Shown here: positions 17,362 to 27,600 of the stretch, one piece after another
Position numbering within the stretch: the stretch's first letter is position 1
How the letters are laid out: the number at the start of each line of letters is the position of its first letter
DNA from: Photobacterium sanguinicancri
GTDB taxonomy: Bacteria > Pseudomonadota > Gammaproteobacteria > Enterobacterales > Vibrionaceae
Assembly: GCF_002265265.1 (NCBI RefSeq)
Contig: NZ_NOIF01000001.1
Coordinates: 1 to 64,000, forward strand
Length of the DNA stretch: 64,000 nt
Reading direction: 5' to 3'
Position numbers and translations under genes: made by a program
Notes under the pieces: model-generated
What the model was told of the DNA's origin: nothing
Database searches by the model: none
Seen by the model: the letters and a program-made list of their open reading frames with translations, nothing else

Positions 17362-19579
17362 TTTTGTACGGCTTACTGATGACATAGTCCATCCCTGCTT
17401 CAATACATGACTTGTGTTCACTCGCACTGGTAAGTGCTGTTGCGCCAATGATGGTGGCGGGTTGCTGAATGTCCATTTCATCTTCCCGTTGGCGTATCAA
17501 TTTGGTGGCTTCAATACCGCCCATGCCAGGCATGATGCAATCCATAAAGACAATGTCTGCACCTTGCTCTTTCATGTACTCAACAGCTTGAGCTCCATCA
17601 CTGACGGTATGAGCGTCATACCCTTGCTTGCTTAATAGTTTCTTCAATAAGAACTGCTGAACACGGTCATCTTCAACAATCAGGAAGGCGTTTCGAGTTT
17701 GCACATCCGCTTCTTCAGCGGCTTGCATGGCTTCGGTTAAATTAGGGATAAGCTCGTATGGGATCAGTGGTGTGTAGAACACGCGATCAACATATTCGTG
17801 GGTGTCTTGAACCGTACTGGATTCGGAAGCCGCTAAGAAGAGTTTGGTTTTCGCGGCTTTTTTCAGGCGAGAATGCAGGGTTTTACAGAAAGACTTAAGT
17901 TGAATGCCCTTGAGTGTATCGGTAATGATGATGGCATCGTATTCACCAATAGTGGGTAATGATTTAAAAATATCATTAGCGGCCCGTACGACAGTCACGC
18001 TTGCCCCATATTGATCGAGCATACGCGACATAATATCGATTTGTAGCGGTGAGTCGGTACAAACCATGACACGTTTATTTTCAAGTAAGCGATCTACACG
18101 ATAGAAACTTTTTGGCGTGATATCGATACCGATATGCAGCTTTTGAAAAGGCGACAAAGGAGAGCTATCGCTATCGGCGGTTGATGATAGTACTGGCGAT
18201 GGCGCTTGAAACCACGAGGACTTAAAGTGATTAACCTTTGTTAGAATAGCTTTTGACCACTCATCGTTAATGCCACTTTTTCCATCAACGGCTTCCCACT
18301 GTGCTTCCTGAATTTCAGTTAGACCAACAGCATTGGTCGGCAAAAAGATAATTTCAAATACCAAGCGCGTTTGTTCGACTTCTTCTGCGGCCTCGGTGCG
18401 AATGTTCAATAGGAGGTATTTATCGCTTTGCGCTGAAATAGCATTAGAAAGCTGAAGGAAAAGTACCCAGAACAAGCTGGTGGCATTGCCCTCGATGACT
18501 TCGGGTAAATTATCGTGCAAACGGCACTCAAAGGTACGTTGAGAGTGTTGCGTTTTAGCCGTGAGGTGGACAATTAATTCAGACATAAATGGCAAGAAAT
18601 TTACGTTGCCCGTTTGTGCTTGATTACCACCTGAAATAAGGCGGTTATAGTTATCGGCTAAATCCGACAGTGTATTGGTGGCGAGGGTAATATCGCGTGC
18701 CATTACTGCGCCATTTTCACCTGCATCTTGGGCGATTAAACGCACACCACCTTGAATGGTATTGGTCATACCGCGAATTTCATAACCGATTAAGGCATAA
18801 AGTTGGCGGTATAAATCGGCATTACGCTTTTGAAATTCTACGTCTTGGTACATAGAGGCCAAGTTGGCAAAAATACGCCGTTCTGTCGGTGTGGTATCCA
18901 GGTTATTGAGTTTTGCTTGAATGCCTTGGGCATCGATATTTTCCAGCTGAGTCGCAAGTTGGCTAATATCGTACTGAGATTGCGTTGTGTGATGCCCTGA
19001 ATATTGAGGACGCTGTTGGCGTATAAGAAAGAGTAAACCTAGCGCCGTGATAATGGATAGCGCAAAGATGAACAGTGCTTGATGAAATAACTGCTGCTGT
19101 TGGGATAGATAGCCAGATTCTACAATAGTGATTAAGTTTTGGTGTGCCAGTTGTAGGGTGGTGTAGCTTGTTAGCAACGATCGTTGTAACTGTGTGGTAT
19201 CGCCAACGGCTGTAAAGCGATCTAGGGTGACCGCTAATTGCGGATACACAACATCACCGACAAGGCTGATCTTTGACTTTTCAGCAGCGGCTAAGTGGGT
19301 AAAGGTTGTAATCTGCTGCTGTAATGCCGAGATTAAATCTGCCATTGGTGCTTGTGTTGGAGAGCATGCTTGTTCTTTACATGCTAAAGATGCGTGCAGT
19401 AATAACTCGGTTTTGTTGATTAAGCTTGCTGATTCAATCAGTAGTGGGGATTGTGTTATTGCGCTATGTTTTGCGTCACTATTATTGATCCAGCGCCAGC
19501 CAATAAAGGCTTGCGATATGACAAAGCCAACCAATAAAGCGATAGAAAAACGCGTGATGTTTTTTTTTGCTATTTTCAC
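17306..19579 (-). CDS. Pseudo-histidine-kinase with C-terminal receiver, in the secretion operon
   Basis: The 757-residue protein has membrane helices at about 10-27 and 168-187 around a helical periplasmic region, then a dimerisation-like helix in which the usual [10 protein letters not shown] reads GYEIRGMTNT: Tyr266 stands where the phospho-acceptor His should be. The following ATPase-like region keeps an N-box-like LQLSNAI but has no DxGxG or GxGLG motifs. A degenerate receiver (about 500-610) is followed by an intact receiver with VEDD and Asp680 in MDCIMPGMGG. It therefore cannot autophosphorylate by the normal route and probably receives phosphate from an HPt protein; one is encoded two genes upstream. 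Its start is six bases after the HlyD stop. Confidence 0.8.
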   Translation of the reverse strand: MKIAKKNITRFSIALLVGFVISQAFIGWRWINNSDAKHSAITQSPLLIESASLINKTELLLHASLACKEQACSPTQAPMADLISALQQQITTFTHLAAAEKSKISLVGDVVYPQLAVTLDRFTAVGDTTQLQRSLLTSYTTLQLAHQNLITIVESGYLSQQQQLFHQALFIFALSIITALGLLFLIRQQRPQYSGHHTTQSQYDISQLATQLENIDAQGIQAKLNNLDTTPTERRIFANLASMYQDVEFQKRNADLYRQLYALIGYEIRGMTNTIQGGVRLIAQDAGENGAVMARDITLATNTLSDLADNYNRLISGGNQAQTGNVNFLPFMSELIVHLTAKTQHSQRTFECRLHDNLPEVIEGNATSLFWVLFLQLSNAISAQSDKYLLLNIRTEAAEEVEQTRLVFEIIFLPTNAVGLTEIQEAQWEAVDGKSGINDEWSKAILTKVNHFKSSWFQAPSPVLSSTADSDSSPLSPFQKLHIGIDITPKSFYRVDRLLENKRVMVCTDSPLQIDIMSRMLDQYGASVTVVRAANDIFKSLPTIGEYDAIIITDTLKGIQLKSFCKTLHSRLKKAAKTKLFLAASESSTVQDTHEYVDRVFYTPLIPYELIPNLTEAMQAAEEADVQTRNAFLIVEDDRVQQFLLKKLLSKQGYDAHTVSDGAQAVEYMKEQGADIVFMDCIMPGMGGIEATKLIRQREDEMDIQQPATIIGATALTSASEHKSCIEAGMDYVISKPYKNDEIIKVIKKYMAIKKIC

Positions 19580-19585
19580 TTGGTA

Positions 19586-20923
19586 TTACCTCTCATCAAA
19601 TGCGTCTTCCATCGCGCTCATTACAGGTTTTAGCGCATAATCAATGACGTAGCGTGAACCTGTTTTGATATCGGCTGTAAATTCCATATACGGTGACAAG
19701 GTGTATGTAGCGCCTGATTTTTCAAGGAAGTTTTGCTGAATCGAAATTTTGGCAATATAGAATTCGTTTTCTTCTTCTTTGTACGAAGATCGGCTAATGG
19801 AGTCGATTGTGCCGGTAACAAAGCCATACTTCGCAAAATTATACGTATCAAACTTTAGCTTCACCTCTTGACCTATTTCGACAAAACCCATGTCTTTTTT
19901 CGGTATTTTGGCTTCACCATGTAAGCTGTTTCGGATAGGGGCAATGTCGGCAATACTTTCGTTAGGCGGGATCACCGCGGATTTAAAGTTGAAATGCACT
20001 TTATCGACTACGCCATCGACGGGCGAATAAACCGTTAGACGATCCACTTTATCGGCATGCTGAGGCAGTTGCGCTTGTTTGAGTGAGCGATCTTTTTCAA
20101 GCTGATTAATTTGCGTTTGGTAGCCCGCATTACGGTTTGCGATAGTATCGTTCAGTTGTTTTTCTAATCTTGTTGACTGAAATTGCTCGCTCATTACCGC
20201 TTCACTGAGGTTTTCTATCTCACGGATCATGTTGGTTTCTTGTACTTGCATGTTCAATACATCGACATACGAGGCCATTTCTTCTTTATATAGCGTTTCT
20301 TTGATGGATAGCTGTTTGCGAATTAAACCCAGTTGTTTACGTGAGCTGTTAATACGCTTTTTCATGGAGCCAATTAAGCGTTGCTTGTGCTTGATATCCA
20401 GCGCGATGAGTTCTTGATTTGAGGTGTTTTTTTGGAACTCTTTTTGCCACGATTCTGTTTGTTGAGTAACGAGTTGTGGGTAAACGGAAAAGCGAGAATA
20501 ATCCGGTTTGGTTTGATTGATCAGCCCTTGGTAGCGGGCGATTTCCATTTCTAATCCGATGATATCAATGGTTGCCGATTGAAATTGTGTTGCACGATCA
20601 ACGGATTTTAAGCGTGCAATAGGCTGCCCTGCATACACATAATCACCTGCTTGGACGAGTAGGGTATCTAAAATACCGCCTTCTAAATGTTGAACACGTT
20701 CGATATCAGAATCGAGTAGCATCTCACCACGCGATGAAACCACAATGTCAATTTGTGCACGTGAAGCTAAGGCAATCAGCAATAACAGAGCAATGAACAA
20801 GAAGAGCAATGATTTATGCACTGTTGTCATTGCGCTTTGAATATAAATTGAATGATCAGTTTCAACACCGTCGTTTTGCTTCGATTCAATCAATGCTTTC
20901 TTTATGTGGTTCTCGATGCCCAT
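19586..20923 (-). CDS. HlyD-family membrane-fusion (adaptor) protein
   Basis: This 445-residue protein has a short cytoplasmic start, one membrane helix (about 37-57), a biotinyl/lipoyl-like half-motif (VQHLEGGILDTLLVQAGDYV), a long coiled coil (about 110-290), the second half-motif (TVYSPVDGVVDKVHF), and a beta-rich C-terminal domain. This is the standard layout of HlyD adaptors, which link the inner-membrane ABC exporter to TolC. It lies 56 bases after the HPt gene and just before the kinase-like gene. Its cargo is most likely the giant repeat protein encoded divergently. Confidence 0.92.
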   Translation of the reverse strand: MGIENHIKKALIESKQNDGVETDHSIYIQSAMTTVHKSLLFLFIALLLLIALASRAQIDIVVSSRGEMLLDSDIERVQHLEGGILDTLLVQAGDYVYAGQPIARLKSVDRATQFQSATIDIIGLEMEIARYQGLINQTKPDYSRFSVYPQLVTQQTESWQKEFQKNTSNQELIALDIKHKQRLIGSMKKRINSSRKQLGLIRKQLSIKETLYKEEMASYVDVLNMQVQETNMIREIENLSEAVMSEQFQSTRLEKQLNDTIANRNAGYQTQINQLEKDRSLKQAQLPQHADKVDRLTVYSPVDGVVDKVHFNFKSAVIPPNESIADIAPIRNSLHGEAKIPKKDMGFVEIGQEVKLKFDTYNFAKYGFVTGTIDSISRSSYKEEENEFYIAKISIQQNFLEKSGATYTLSPYMEFTADIKTGSRYVIDYALKPVMSAMEDAFDER

Positions 20924-20979
20924 CGCAATAGCTCCTTAATTACGCTGAGTGGTATTGGGGCAGTTAAGAGCCAATATCG

Positions 20980-21312
20980 TTAATTCGTCAGGGCGTGGGT
21001 GGCTATTTGCTGGTTTACTTTGACCATTTCATTTAGGACAGCATTGATTAGCTCTGCACTGGGTTTTTCTCCGCGCTTGCACAGGCGTTCAATGGTTTCA
21101 AATTGTTCACTGGCGCTTTCTTCACATAATGTCAGTAACACACCTTTTAGTGAGTGCACGGTATGAAACAGACCGTCAATATCGCTGCTGGCGTATTTAT
21201 CCTTAATCACTTGAATGTCATTACCGTGTTCTTCGTTGTACAGCTCAATGATCATCGACATCATGTCGTCATCGCCATCCATTGCGTCGCTAAAAGCTTC
21301 AAAATTAATCAT
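20980..21312 (-). CDS. HPt (histidine phosphotransfer) protein
   Basis: The 110-residue all-helical protein carries the HPt motif FHTVHSLKGV with His53 as phosphate carrier. It begins with INFEAFSDAMDGDDDMMSMIIELY, which fits the first two helices of a four-helix bundle. It is the first gene of the secretion operon. Its likely partner is the receiver (Asp680) of the kinase-like protein in the same operon. Since that protein lacks a phospho-acceptor His, the HPt would have to be charged by another hybrid kinase; the one at 7635-10304 is a candidate by proximity only. Confidence 0.88.
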   Translation of the reverse strand: MINFEAFSDAMDGDDDMMSMIIELYNEEHGNDIQVIKDKYASSDIDGLFHTVHSLKGVLLTLCEESASEQFETIERLCKRGEKPSAELINAVLNEMVKVNQQIATHALTN

Positions 21313-21620
21313 TGCGTTGTTCCTTTCCTTTTCTTTTACTCAAGCTATTGAGAGATAACAGGGTTTCCTCTACTCATAATGTATGGTCTAGCTTTGGCTA
21401 TATTTCAAGGCAAGTTCTGTGGTTGCATTATCATTTATTGATCAATATCTCATCTCTGTGAGTGTTGTTTTTTTGACAGTAAGTGTGCGTAACTTCTAGC
21501 TTTTGTTATTTATTTGGCTTTTGGTGTTTAGATATTTGCTAAAGCAATAAGGGTGTTCTTAATTTTATAAAGAGAAACTTACTTTGTATGCGAACACTGA
21601 CATGAGCACGGAGGCCAGTG
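21313..21620. promoter_or_regulatory. Divergent promoter region of the secretion operon and its presumed cargo
   Basis: The 308 bp AT-rich gap must carry promoters for the six-gene operon on the minus strand and the giant gene on the plus strand, so one regulator could control both. GGAGG is seen at 21610-21614 before the giant gene. I could not identify a specific operator. Confidence 0.5.
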
Positions 21621-24600
21621 ATGGCAAAGAACAAGCATCAAGACAAGCATGACGCGAAAGACAACACACTCAATGATGCGGTTGAACACAATGCGACGCC
21701 AGATGAAAGCAGCGATGAACACCGTGCTCAGGACAGGCAAAATCAGCAAAGTACCATGGCGTCTACAACGGCAACGGGGGCGGAATCAGCCGATCAAAAT
21801 ACCCAAGCAAACATGGCTTCTGATGATGGAGCTGGTGCCGCTAAACAGAGTGGTCGAAGTGGACAGCGTCGCGCACAAGAGAGCCAGTCAAAAGATGAAG
21901 ACCCAAGCGGGCCGCGCAGTGGTGACAATCAAGGTGAAACGCCAGCGTTAGATAATGGCCGAGATGGTGAAGAGATTGGTGGTGGCGGTGGAGTGGGAGC
22001 GCAGGCTGTTGGAGGTGGTAGTTCACGTGGTGAACGTGCGAAGAGTGATGAATCATCAGCAGAACAAAATCAAGCCTCGCAACAAGGTGCAGATCAACAG
22101 TCGGGGGCGGGAGGTGGCGTAAGTCCTGCCGCTGCAGAATCGAAGGCCGAAGATTTTGATACGGCAACCACCAGTGAAACCTTCCAAGTTGATGTTGCCA
22201 ATGCACAAACCAAAGAGCTTGCCGTTGAAGACGATTTTGATACTGAAACCGTCTCGCAAACCTTCGAAATTCAAGTTGAGAATGTGAATGATGCGGCGGT
22301 GGTGACTGATACCCTCATTGACGGTACAGAAGACACTAGCATTACCTTCACCCAAGAAATGTTGCTTGAAAATGCCACTGACATTGATAGTGATCAGCTG
22401 ACTGCGGTGAATCTGAGTATTGATCCCGCGTTTGGTGACGTCGTTGATAATAAAGATGGCACATTTACTTTCACACCAGCCGATGATTACAACGGTGAGG
22501 TGCCATTTACCCTCGATGTGGATGACAACGATGGCGCAGTGACCCCAGCTGCTGGCAAGGTCGATCTTGCCGCCGTCAATGATGCCGCCACAGTGTCAGA
22601 GACTGTGATTGAGGGTGAAGAAGATAATACGGTTCACTTCACGCAAGCGATGCTGCTGCAAAATGCATCGGATGTCGATAGTACAAATCTGACTGCACTA
22701 AATCTCCAGATTGATGAGCAATACGGTAGCTTAGTTGATAATAAAGATGGCACCTTTACCTTTACGCCAACTGAAGATTACAACGGTGATGTACCTTTCA
22801 CTTTTGATGTTGACGATAACGACGGTGCTGTTACCTCGGCAACGGGCAACGTTAACCTTGCTGCGGTTAATGACGCACCAGTATTGGCTGAAACTTCGTA
22901 TGTAGTGAATGAAGATGGCTCGATTAAAATTACCGAAGCCTCTTTGATCGATAATGCCACAGATGTTGATGGCGATGCGTTATCTGTCGTTAAGATCACC
23001 ACAGATGAAAACGGCCACATAGAGCAAAACGTCGACGGTGATTGGATCTATACGCCTAACCCAGATTATAGCGGTGATGCCAACCTCACCATAGTGATTA
23101 ACGATGGCACCGTTGATGCTGAGTTTACGGCACCAGTGACCATCACCCCTGATGCCGATGAACCTTCGTTAACGGTGTCGTTAACCGATATGACGTTAGT
23201 GGAGTATGGGCAAGGGCATGATAGTGCACTAACAGGCTGGCATACCGACAACGCCAACAATGCGATCGAAATCCACCAAGATTATGTCTACGGTGTGGGG
23301 GATAACCGTGGCGGCGTGATTGAGTTGGAAGCCAATCGTGGTGATGAATCGAATTTATATACGACACTCGATGTTAAAGCGGGTGACGTTGTCACGTTAG
23401 AGTTCGATATGTCTGCTCGCTTGCATTATGAAGGAACAGACTCTCAGGTCGATGTGTACTTTGAAGGGCAGCTTGTTGATACCTTGATTGAAGATGATGC
23501 GGGTTGGCATCACCATAGTTATCAATTTACCGCGACAGAAGATAACCCTCGATTAGAATTTGATTCGCCAGACGACAATAGTTTGGGGGGCTTGTTGGAT
23601 GCGATCAGCATAGAAAAAGTGATCAGCGAAGATCAAGCTGTGCCGATTAACCTCGATGCTTCACTAACCGATACTGACGGCTCTGAATCTTTACAATCAT
23701 TGGTGATCGACGGCTTGCCTGATGGCGCAACGCTAACTGACGGTGTGAATACCTTTACGGCTAGTGAAGATGGTGATAGCACCGATGTGGCTGGGTGGGA
23801 TGTAAGCCAACTGATATTCCAAGGTGCAGAACACTTTAATGGCGATGTTGCATTAACTATTTCTGCTACCTCTGTCGAAAGCAGTACCTTGCAAACGGAT
23901 TCGCCTGAAACGGCAACTACCACGACGACGCTTGATTTTCATGTTACAGCGGTGAACGATCCCGTTGTTATTGATGAAAATAGCCCACTGCAATTCAATA
24001 CCCTCGAAGACAGTGAAATTATCATCACTGAAGCAGCATTACTGGCCAATGCGAGTGATGCTGATGGTGATAACCTAATGGTGACTAACCTTCAGGTTGA
24101 TAATGCCAGCTTCAAAACGGTGATAGACAGCGAAACAGGTGATAAATCTTTCGTTGTTACGCCAAATACTGATGTGAATGGTGATTTGTCGATCAGCTTT
24201 AATGTCAGTGATGACAACGGCAGCGTGGTGTCATCGGATGCGAGTTTGGTCGTTGCCGCGGTGAACGATGCTGCCAAGGTAGATGACCAAGCCTTCACCA
24301 TGAATGAAGATGGCTCGTTAACCTTTACAGATAAGGATTTGTTAGCAGGAGCGACAGACGTTGATGGTGATGATCTAACGGTTGAGTCGGTGAATTATAA
24401 CGGCGCTGATGGTGTCTTTACTGATCATGGCAACGGCAGCTATACCTTTGCCCCTAACGAGAACTTTAACGGTGAGGTGGATTTAAGCTTTGCTGTGAAT
24501 GACGGCACCATTTCTACGCCTGCCAATATCGATATTACCGTCGATGCGGTTAATGATATCCCTGTGGCAGGGATGACGACTTATTCGGTTGATGAAGACG

Positions 24601-27600
24601 GTATTTTAACCTTCAATGACAAACAACTACTAGCCAACAGCAGTGATGTCGAAGGTGGGGTCAGTATCGCTGACGTGAGTTATAGCGGCGAAGATGGCAT
24701 CCTGACAAATCATGGCGATGGCAGTTATTCGTTTGCACCCAATGCCAATTTTGATGGTGACGTTGCGATTGATGTGACCGTCAAAGATGAAGAAGGGGCA
24801 ACGGCGACAACAACGGCGAATGTTGATGTACTGGCGATAAACGACAGCCCCGTAGTCAGCAGCAATGTTGCTTATAGTGTGAATGAAGATGGTTCTATCA
24901 CTTTAAGCCAAGCGCAGCTTTTAATGCATACCACAGATATTGATAGCAGCGAAACCTTAGTGGCAGAGAACCTACAGCTAGAGGCCTTTGGTCAGGTCAC
25001 TGCGAACGAAGATGGATCATTTACGATCGTACCAGCGGAGAACTTTAATGGCGATTTAGATCTAACCTTTGACGTAACCGATGGTGAATACACGGTTTCG
25101 ACAGGCTTAGATCTAACAGTCAACCCAGTCAATGATCCTGTGGTGGCGAAAGATGATGATCGCCTAGATGGCTCAGACCCTATGATCCGCCTAGATGCAG
25201 CCCCTGAGCATGGCTCGGTACAGTATCAAACTGAAGAGGGTGATTGGGCTGATATGGTTGTTGGCATTGAATATCCAGCCGGTACCCAAGTGCAGTTCAC
25301 GCCCAATACCGAAGAAATCCAAGCTGATACCCGCGATATTCGTATTGGTAGCTTTGATAGCAATACCGATACCAACGTTTTTGATGGCAAAGCCAAAGTA
25401 GAAGATTGGGGGACTGTCGATGGTGATACCGCTGTTTATCAAGAAGATGGTGTGACTGTTACCACTCAAGTGAATACAGGTGAATTAGCCGCATGGAATG
25501 GTGCGGGTAGCCATGTGGGTGCTGGAATCGGTAATGAAAGCCGCCAAGGGTTAGATACTAATGAATTGCTGACAGTGACGGTCGAAGGGGAAGATGTAAA
25601 CCAAATTACTTTCCAATTAGATGGTCTTGGTGGCTATTTTGATGAAACCAGTCGTCATGCAACCGAAGTGATGATTAAAGCCTATGATTCTGATGGCAAT
25701 ATCATAGATGCACAAGGGGGCTATCGCGAGTCGGGTGAATACCAAGATGAATACGTATTTACCACAGATGTGCCAGTGCATCACTTTACGCTAGGGACAA
25801 CAGGCAGTAATGGCACCTATGTGGTGCAGAATATGACGGTGTCTCGTACTATGTCTGAAGAGATTCAGATGACGACGATCCAACCCGATGGCAGTGAAGT
25901 GACACATGCCATGAATTTGGATCTGAATTACAGTACCGCAGATCAAACGCTGGATGTGACCGATCAGCTTGTTGAAGTCAAAGAAGGCATTCATTCACGC
26001 GCCATTGAAGTTGAAGAAGATGGCCAGTTGGTGATCGATCCCGCTGATCTCTTACTGAATGATACTGATGTAGATGGTGATACCTTAACAATCGTAGGGG
26101 TTGAAGCGACAGATGATACTCACGGTAAGGTACATCTTGATGAAGATGGTAATGTCGTCTTTACACCAGAACCTGATTACAACGGTCCAGCCTCGTTCAC
26201 CTATACCGTCTCTGATGGTAATGGCTCGACAGATACAGCGACAGTGTCTGTTGACGTCACTCCGGTTGAAGACGAACCTGTTGCACCTAACTTGAGCTTC
26301 AATGTCGATGAAGATCAAGTGCTAGTGATAGACCCTGCTTATATCCTCAAACAAGCCAGCGATGCTGACGGTGACAAACTGACGTTAGAAGATCTGTCAT
26401 TAAAACAGCCGCCTAATGGTCAATTACAGCTTCAGCAAGATGGGATGTACCACCTTATTACGCCGCCTGATTTTAATGGTTTAATTGAGCTAAATTACAC
26501 CGTTTCTGATGGCGATGATAAAACCGAAGGCGCAATGAAGGTGGATGTGCTGCCTGTTAATGATGCGCCATTTAGCAGCGGTAACGCTCACCTAACGACC
26601 CATGAAGATGGTGCTTTTACCTTTAATGCTAACGATATGCTGGATCTGTTTGGTGATATTGACGGCGATGATCTGGTGATCTCGCGCATTATTACAGCCG
26701 AAGGGGAAGACGGTGGGAAGGTTGATGAAAATGAAGATGGCAGTTGGACCTTTACCCCAGCAGAGGATTATTCAGGCACAGCTGAGCTGCAAGTTGAAGT
26801 AAAAGACCCTGATGGTTTAACCACCATGTTAGAGATGCCTGTTTATGTGCGTCCTGTCGCTGACGGCGCGGTGATCACGACGGATCATCAAGGCCCACTT
26901 GTTTTTGACGAAGATTCCTCGGGTTTACTTGGCTTAAATGTTGAGATGATCGACGCGTCGGAACAACTGAGCCACTTAGTCATAACTGGCTTCCCTGTCG
27001 GGTTTGAAGTGTCTGATGGCGTGAATACCATAGTGATTACAGAAGAAAACCAAGTGCTTGATGTCACAACATGGAGCATGGACGACTTATCACTTACTCC
27101 GCCTCAAGACTTTACAGGCAGCTTCTTTATCACAGTATCAGCGACAACGGCCGATTATGGTGAAGAGTCCTCCAGCCAGGTCTCGCAACCAACCGAGTCG
27201 TATGCTGATTTTGATGCCACAGCAGGTGACACCTTGGTGCTATCCATGGCTGATTTACTGGCTATGGCTGAGGGTATAGAAGCGGGTAAAGGAGATGAGG
27301 TTGAGGGCGTTCATTTAATTGATCGCAGCCAGGGCGAGCTGGTGGATAACAATGATGGTACTTGGTCATTTACACCTGCTGAAGGCTTTACGGGGGATGT
27401 CGATTTTGCCTATCAGGTGATAAATGATGGCAATACGATTGATGTGCAAAGCACTATCGCTGTAGCGGAGCAAAAAGAGGCTGAACCAAACAAAGATGAG
27501 GGAGGAAAAGGGCAAGATAATGAATCACCACGGGTAGATAGTATCGCCACAACAGAGCTTGATGTAGGCAATACCTTAACCTTTGATGACCGAGATCTAT

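Noticed and set aside
17362-17481. Longer TolC start at 17481
   Set aside because: It would place 40 odd residues before the signal peptide and lie wholly over the kinase-like gene; the signal peptide begins after the MM pair.
22300-27000. Tandem repeats that could be mistaken for a CRISPR or DNA satellite array
   Set aside because: The periodicity is about 280-300 bp and is explained by diverged protein repeats; no short identical repeats with spacers occur.
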